From Streptomyces sp. NRRL F-6676 (GTDB lineage: Bacteria > Actinomycetota > Actinomycetes > Streptomycetales > Streptomycetaceae): DNA of 7,955 bases. Below are positions 6,001 through 7,955 of this stretch, in pieces (the stretch's first letter is position 1; every line of letters starts with the position of its first letter). The DNA lies in NCBI RefSeq assembly GCF_000725625.1, contig NZ_JOHS01000097.1, forward strand, positions 1 to 7,955, given 5' to 3'. A program made the position numbers and the translations under genes. Under the pieces are notes generated by a model. That model was given only the letters and a program-made list of their open reading frames with translations. It was not told the origin of the DNA and did not search any database.

Positions 6001-7955
6001 CGTCCCGCCGGTCGCGCCGCCCGTCACGTCCTCGGCCACGGGCACCTCCGGAACGACCGGCACCACCGCGCCGCGCTCCAGCCGCCCGGCCGCCGACGTG
6101 GCGGACGATCCCCGGGTGCGCGCGGTCCTCCCGGCGATCACCGCCGCCGAGGACGCCATCCAGCAGGCCACCGACCAACTCGCCGACCAGCGGGCGGCGT
6201 TGAAGCGCGCCCAGCACATCGTCACCATCGGCCCCGACCGCATCCGCCAGGCGGAGGAGGCGCGCGACGAGGCCGAGGCGGAGGCGCGCGACGACGCGGC
6301 CGCCGTCGTCCGCCGGAGCGAGAACGTGCGCATCGCCCGGCTGCGCGAGAACCGCGCCCAGGGCCACGTCACCCGGGCCGGTGCCAAGGTCACCCGCCGC
6401 AACACCCAGCTCGCCACCACCGTCGGCGCGCAGTTGCGGGCCGCCGCCGAGCAGACCTCGGCCACCGAGGCGCTGCCGGACCTGTCCGCCACCGTCCGGG
6501 ACAGCGCCCCCTCGCCCGAGCAGTCGCTGCGGACCACCTTCGCCACCACCGCGCCCCGCTGGCCCGACCCCGACGGCCGCTCCGCCCCCCTCCCGGCCGG
6601 CGGCCAGACCCACGCCCCCGCCCCGGCCACCACCACGGGCACGACCCAGAGCCCCCCGCCGCCGCCCCCACCGAAGAAGACGGGCACGAAGGCGACGACC
6701 AGCCCGCCCAAGACCACCACGACGCAGACGAACAAGGGCAAGGCCAAGGCAACCGTCACGGCACCGCCGCCCGCGGCCCCGTCCCCGTACGTCGCACCGC
6801 GCGGCAACCTCGTCCGGACCCCCGGCGACGGCTTCTGTCTGCAATACGCCGTCATCGGCAGCGCACCCCAACTGGTCCGCCAGCGGCTGCTACAGGCCGG
6901 CCTGACCCTCGATCCGGGCACCGCCGCCTGGCTCGGCCGGCCGGCCCAGGTGCAGCAGGCACTGATCGCGCTGGAGCAGAACCCGGCCACCACGGCCCCG
7001 GGCACCGGTCATCTGCGTGCCACCCAGCGGCAGGTGCAGAACCTGGTGCTCGCCCGGCTGACGGCGGCGACGGACGGCAGCCGCCCGCTCTCGCCCCATG
7101 TGCTCGGCCAGCTCCGGGGCGCCCTTGTCGGCGGATTCGCGGCCGAGGCCCAGAGCAGGCCGCTCGCCTGGGTCGACGCACGCCTGGCGCAGTTCGGCAT
7201 CACGGGGCTGACACGCGCCGAGGACATGGACCCGGCCGACCTCCAGACCCGCTACGCGCAGGCCGTGTCCGCGCCGGGCGCACCGCCCGCCCCGGCCGGC
7301 AGCCCGCCGAGCAACCGCCAGATGTTCGCCTACCTGCGCGCGCAGAACGCGCTGCCCACGCTCGCCACCATGACGGGCGACCAGCGCCGGGCGCTGCTCA
7401 TCGCCGGTTACCACCAGAGCACCGCACCCCTGACCCGGCCCGAGGCGGCCGCGCTCACCCAGGCGGTGCGGAACTGGGACACCGAGTGGGGCAGCCCGCT
7501 CGGCGACACCTTCCTGCCGCTGCTCGCGGACACCCTCGACGCCCCGATCGACGTCTTCCAGCCCATGCCCGGCACCACCCCGGCCGGCGGCACCCGCGGC
7601 ATCGTCCTGCGGTACGGCCCGGTCACGACGACACCGGCGCTGGAGGTGCACTACACCGGCCTGAACCACTACAACGCGAGCACGGCGGGCCCGCTCACGG
7701 CCTCCACGACCACCACCGACCCGACGTCGAGTGCGCCCCGGCATGCCGGCGACGCCCCCAGCACCCAGCCCGACGGCCGCCACCGCCCCGCACCGAGAAC
7801 CCGCAACCAGGAACCCGCACCCCGCGTCACCACACCGGTCGCCAAGGGCGCCTGGCTCCACCTCCGCCCCCACGCACCCCACGCCACCCTCCACACCGAA
7901 CGCTTCGACCCCCACGCCGACCCCACCGCCAACCCACCCGGACCCGGCAAACTCT
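1..7955 (+). CDS. Giant modular protein with OTU-like cysteine protease domain (lonely-Cys type), both ends missing
   Basis: Read from base 2, this frame runs 2651 codons with no stop, so it is an internal fragment of one giant protein; neither start codon nor stop is in the window. The translation has real protein character: alternating strands, heptad-like helices, Pro/Thr linkers and recognisable protease motifs. Domain order: Pro/Thr linker (1-52), six diverged beta-rich modules (about 53-1739), a small alpha/beta domain (about 1741-1853), two coiled-coil segments (about 1856-2160), a Pro/Thr/Lys linker (about 2180-2266), an OTU-like Cys protease domain (2267-2560), and a linker to unseen sequence. 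C2279 is the only cysteine. I see no transmembrane segment. From memory it fits RefSeq 'lonely Cys domain-containing protein' of Streptomyces; that name is unverified. Exported delivery and self-processing are inference. No TTA codon occurs, so nothing here suggests bldA control. There is no visible neighbour gene. Confidence 0.96.
2..157 (+). other. Pro/Thr/Ala-rich interdomain linker and lead-in strand
   Basis: The first 32 or so residues are dominated by Pro, Thr and Ala (for example TTPPAPPVAPASS) and are almost certainly disordered. They join an unseen upstream domain to module 1. The following stretch, with GTVGLVQIQP, looks like a short beta strand leading into the first helical header. 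Third codon positions are almost all C, with AAA, GAA and GCA codons, as at the far end of the window. I see no start codon or ribosome binding site that would make this a gene start. Confidence 0.7.
158..709 (+). other. Beta-rich module 1 (residues 53-236)
   Basis: The module opens with a helical header (from FSAEVLDGLHRQVYSELG) and a second helix rich in Glu/Arg/Leu, then an opening beta strand (VTISVGG, then TIDVQLTLSE). A long Gly/Ser/Thr/Arg-rich middle follows, and the module ends in alternating strands (STVTYAVQTTSA and VEFTTHWRVRRD). The same order recurs five more times downstream, so I read it as one unit of a diverged tandem array. I do not recognise a named family. Odd-even alternation of hydrophobic and small polar residues suggests long amphipathic strands. 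A Lys/Pro/Ser/Thr linker follows. Confidence 0.55.
893..1450 (+). other. Beta-rich module 2 (residues 298-483)
   Basis: A helical header (VIDPRALYEHTHQSFHADL, then a helix around SDFLSEQVLRGLLPAQL) leads to an opening strand, VVGMLHFTAV. The middle, about residues 375-455, is Gly/Ser/Ala-rich with alternating character (GIGFSGNAAAALTGDHSAG, GGSLGARGQAQATVTNTYG). It closes with VGYQVTLIRPDG. The opening 'hydrophobic-x-FTAV' and closing 'Y-x-V-x-hydrophobic' patterns match the other modules, although sequence identity is low by eye. The alternating Gly/Ser-rich middle resembles a long amphipathic hairpin. No catalytic motif is visible. Confidence 0.55.
1634..2266 (+). other. Beta-rich module 3 (residues 545-755)
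   Basis: The header is a longer helical stretch (LWDRAETWLREEGLL, then charged Leu/Arg/Gln/Asn helices through LNNLRRLREARSRLGLRA). The opening strands are HELHLEVPN and VRRVRLLLTAVRD. The middle is very Gly-rich with aromatic alternation (SYGGALGPMGSVSG, GGIGFGADYQYGHQITHG). The closing strand is FEVPVLLALDLYADD. This is the clearest example of the template shared by the six modules, with the LLLTAV opening close to VTLTAV of module 5. A Pro/Ala linker starts right after it. Function is unknown. Confidence 0.55.
2282..2548 (+). other. Pro/Ala and Pro/Thr/Arg linker between modules 3 and 4
   Basis: A Pro/Ala run (AAAPATPAAPGAPAAPVAP) is followed by one short hydrophobic segment (GSMWLAVPEG), then a Pro/Thr/Arg stretch. 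This is typical of disordered spacers in large actinobacterial secreted proteins. The DNA is a repetitive GC-rich tract, which could be prone to slippage or assembly error, but the frame stays open through it. Confidence 0.6.
2549..3430 (+). other. Beta-rich module 4, the longest (residues 850-1143)
   Basis: It starts with an acidic turn and an Ala/Arg helix (AAIDSAFRRGAAELRDRIQA), a Thr/Gly/Pro-rich interruption, then a conserved-looking stretch with HGHEIFKNSYVVEGMTLPG and the opening strand GQYSLEIQAVAHNARLVD. The middle contains Gln/Lys/Ser and Gly/Ser segments (IDGTIGVSSRSGTKAFKGLF). The closing strands are VVADVTYFVTLRAG and then ITFAVDVRDGLQFL. It is roughly 100 residues longer than modules 1 and 2, because of the linker near its start and an extra strand pair at its end. 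No named family is recognised. Confidence 0.5.
3482..3661 (+). other. Pro/Ala-rich linker between modules 4 and 5
   Basis: Two Pro-rich patches (TPQPAPAPTAALPSS, then TPPAAPPPATAAPAG) flank a short ordered-looking piece (ELGLGGVLSVIEYQ). The linker separates the last strand of the fourth module from the helical header of the fifth. Nothing regulatory is visible. Confidence 0.55.
3662..4437 (+). other. Beta-rich module 5 (residues 1221-1424) with a helical tail
   Basis: The helical header (RRGQVYRELVGLVESEA) leads to opening strands TRFHFRHHG and ERLVEVTLTAVPRR. The middle is Ser/Gly/Arg/Thr-rich, with alternating strands (KQLGVNVTTRYPRP) and a second strand block (NRFWLRTDNG). It closes with YDYVVSVRSALVADW. 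A tail after about base 4274 has a Gly/Val/Leu helix, a charged helix (DLRRWMDELLARG) and one more strand (IPVRLALRFTG). The opening strand is nearly the same as in module 3. The unit is basic overall. Function is unknown. Confidence 0.55.
4586..5218 (+). other. Beta-rich module 6 (residues 1529-1739)
   Basis: The helical header (FDGWAQLETALDEVAPLSN, then helices through VQAGRASLDRPRLAADLTRR) precedes the opening strand SITVTLYNPRR. The middle is rich in Asp/His/Ser/Thr/Gly (FSTAFTELLSTDG, PSSFGGSTTGSRRDWL). The closing strands are YAVDADVHLLVEG and VTGTVTLRVEERD. It is the last of the six modules and passes directly into an alpha/beta-looking segment. Leucine codon choice switches from mainly CTG to mainly CTC inside it, from about base 4860. 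Confidence 0.55.
5222..5560 (+). other. Small probable alpha/beta domain (residues about 1741-1853)
   Basis: A helical lead-in (LAERLHSALTPG) is followed by a strand (VQLWVSVGP), a helix (LGQALYGASRAAVLG), a second strand (NRPVELMTRGP) and a third (IRRWRFGADGSLV). This strand-helix-strand-strand order differs from the beta modules before it and the coiled coil after it. I do not recognise the fold and see no catalytic motif. It may cap the array or act as a docking unit; that is a guess. Confidence 0.4.
5567..5992 (+). other. Coiled-coil segment 1 (residues about 1856-1997)
   Basis: About 140 residues with almost no Pro or Gly except around GLADARKTVTTLPPVIAAN, rich in Ala, Leu, Arg, Glu, Lys and Asp (for example KAAREAGELVGRLRQGLADA and RDLGRALDRLTTVENTVRAE). 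Leu, Val or Ala recur at spacing of three to four residues. This is a classic helical stalk or antiparallel helical hairpin, with the LPP turn as the likely hinge. It is a structural spacer rather than an enzyme. Third codon position G is frequent here compared with flanking DNA. Confidence 0.65.
6113..6478 (+). other. Coiled-coil segment 2 (residues about 2038-2159)
   Basis: After a Pro/Thr/Ser/Gly spacer of about 35 residues (5996-6100), a second helical stretch begins (AITAAEDAIQQATDQLADQ). It continues through a very charged Glu/Ala/Arg run (RQAEEARDEAEAEARDDAAA) and ends near AQLRAAAEQTSATEAL. The TIGPDR turn in its middle suggests two helices that could pack back to back. With segment 1 it would form a long rigid stalk just before the protease domain. 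Confidence 0.65.
6536..6796 (+). other. Long Pro/Thr/Lys-rich disordered linker
   Basis: About 85 residues of Pro, Thr, Ala and Gly with a run of seven prolines, then a positively charged stretch (KKTGTKATTSPPKTTTTQT followed by NKGKAKA). No Asp or Glu occurs in the basic part. It separates the coiled-coil stalk from the protease domain. It would be an extended flexible tether and a likely place for cleavage, glycosylation or binding to acidic surfaces; those roles are inference. Confidence 0.65.
6800..7681 (+). other. OTU-like (papain-fold) cysteine protease domain carrying the only cysteine
   Basis: The nucleophile motif is TPGDGFCLQYAVIGS, with C2279 at 6836-6838. It matches the D-G-x-C motif of OTU deubiquitinases, including an Asp three residues before Cys (D2276) as in otubain. 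Further on, EWGSPLGDTFLPLLADTL and DAPIDVFQ (W2496 at 7487) match the OTU W-G...LA..L...I-V-hydrophobic core block. LEVHYTGLNHYNAS gives the His motif, with H2556 at 7667-7669 and an Asn two residues later. Cys to His is 277 residues, longer than the roughly 100-180 usual for OTU domains. The extra sequence is helical and includes a Pro/Ala linker (7262-7312). A thiol hydrolase is likely; deubiquitination is not implied in a bacterium, and self-cleavage or a host or competitor target is possible. A catalytically dead relative cannot be excluded. Confidence 0.7.
7262..7312 (+). other. Pro/Ala/Gly/Ser linker inside the protease domain
   Basis: The run AVSAPGAPPAPAGSPPSN interrupts the protease domain between the Cys half, whose last helix includes DPADLQTRYAQ, and the half with the EWG and His motifs, which resumes at MFAYLRAQNALPTLA. 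The catalytic domain may therefore be built from two lobes joined by a flexible loop. Being exposed, this loop is a candidate for processing or regulation. Confidence 0.5.
7682..7954 (+). other. Post-protease linker leading into unseen downstream sequence
   Basis: After the His motif come about 55 residues rich in Thr, Ser, Pro, Ala and Arg (TASTTTTDPTSSAPRHAG, then a basic Arg/Pro/Gln stretch). A possible next element follows, with a short strand (KGAWLHLRPH) and a His/Asp/Pro-rich piece. The frame is still open at the window edge, so the protease domain is not the C-terminus. Third codon positions become almost purely C, with several otherwise rare codons (GAA, GCA, AGA, CCA, GGA, AAA), resembling the first 60 bases of the window. 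Confidence 0.6.

Noticed and set aside
6660..6730. Possible terminator or regulatory tract in the C-rich, proline-coding DNA
   Set aside because: It lies in the middle of the open frame and encodes a proline run and a Lys/Thr linker. No stem followed by a T-run is visible.
2750..6871. A 1373-codon open frame on the minus strand
   Set aside because: It is in exact codon register with the real gene, so its stops can only arise opposite TTA, CTA or TCA codons, which are almost absent here. Its limits are explained by the TCA at 2750-2752 and the CTA at 6890-6892. Its translation is Arg/Gly/Ala/Val-rich without domain character.
5422..7005. A 527-codon minus-strand open frame with Ala/Val-rich stretches resembling membrane segments
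   Set aside because: It lies opposite the coiled coil and linker. The hydrophobic look comes from reading GCG/GCC-rich and ACC-rich codons in antisense. No ribosome binding site or recognisable domain was found.
7322..7681. An internal start at the ATG at 7322 making a separate small protease-like gene
   Set aside because: No convincing ribosome binding site precedes it, the frame is continuous with the upstream gene, and such a product would lack the catalytic Cys at 6836.

Overview
The window looks like chromosomal DNA from a high-GC actinomycete, most likely Streptomyces or a close relative. By eye roughly three quarters of bases are G or C. Third codon positions are almost always G or C, TTA is absent as a codon, and CTA and TCA are very rare. 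The encoded protein is rich in Ala, Pro, Thr, Arg and Gly.

The whole window belongs to one gene. The plus-strand frame that begins at base 2 is open for 2651 codons, to base 7954, with no stop, start or intergenic gap. It is therefore the middle of a giant protein of at least 2651 residues whose two ends lie outside the window. Other long open frames on both strands are shadows of this codon bias. I see no RNA genes, mobile elements, CRISPR arrays, promoters or terminators.

The protein is modular. Residue numbers count the codon at base 2 as residue 1. A Pro/Thr linker (1-57 or so) leads into six diverged beta-rich modules of about 190-300 residues (bases 158-5218). Each has a short helical header, an opening strand, a long Gly/Ser/Thr-rich middle and a closing alternating strand. 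A small probable alpha/beta domain follows (about 5222-5560), then two charged Ala-rich coiled-coil segments split by a Pro/Thr/Ser spacer (5567-6478), then a long Pro/Thr/Lys linker (6536-6796). Next is an OTU-like cysteine protease domain (6800-7681) with a DGFC nucleophile motif, an EWG...PLLADTLDAPIDVF block and an NHYN histidine motif. A further disordered linker leads into an unseen downstream part.

The most striking fact is that the OTU-like Cys (C2279, codon 6836-6838) is the only cysteine in all 2651 residues. From memory, RefSeq names giant Streptomyces proteins of this kind 'lonely Cys domain-containing protein'. I could not check that match. My working inference is a very large secreted or surface-delivered protein: repeated beta modules and a coiled-coil stalk carrying a thiol protease that may process itself or a target. 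The native substrate, secretion route and C-terminal cargo cannot be seen here.
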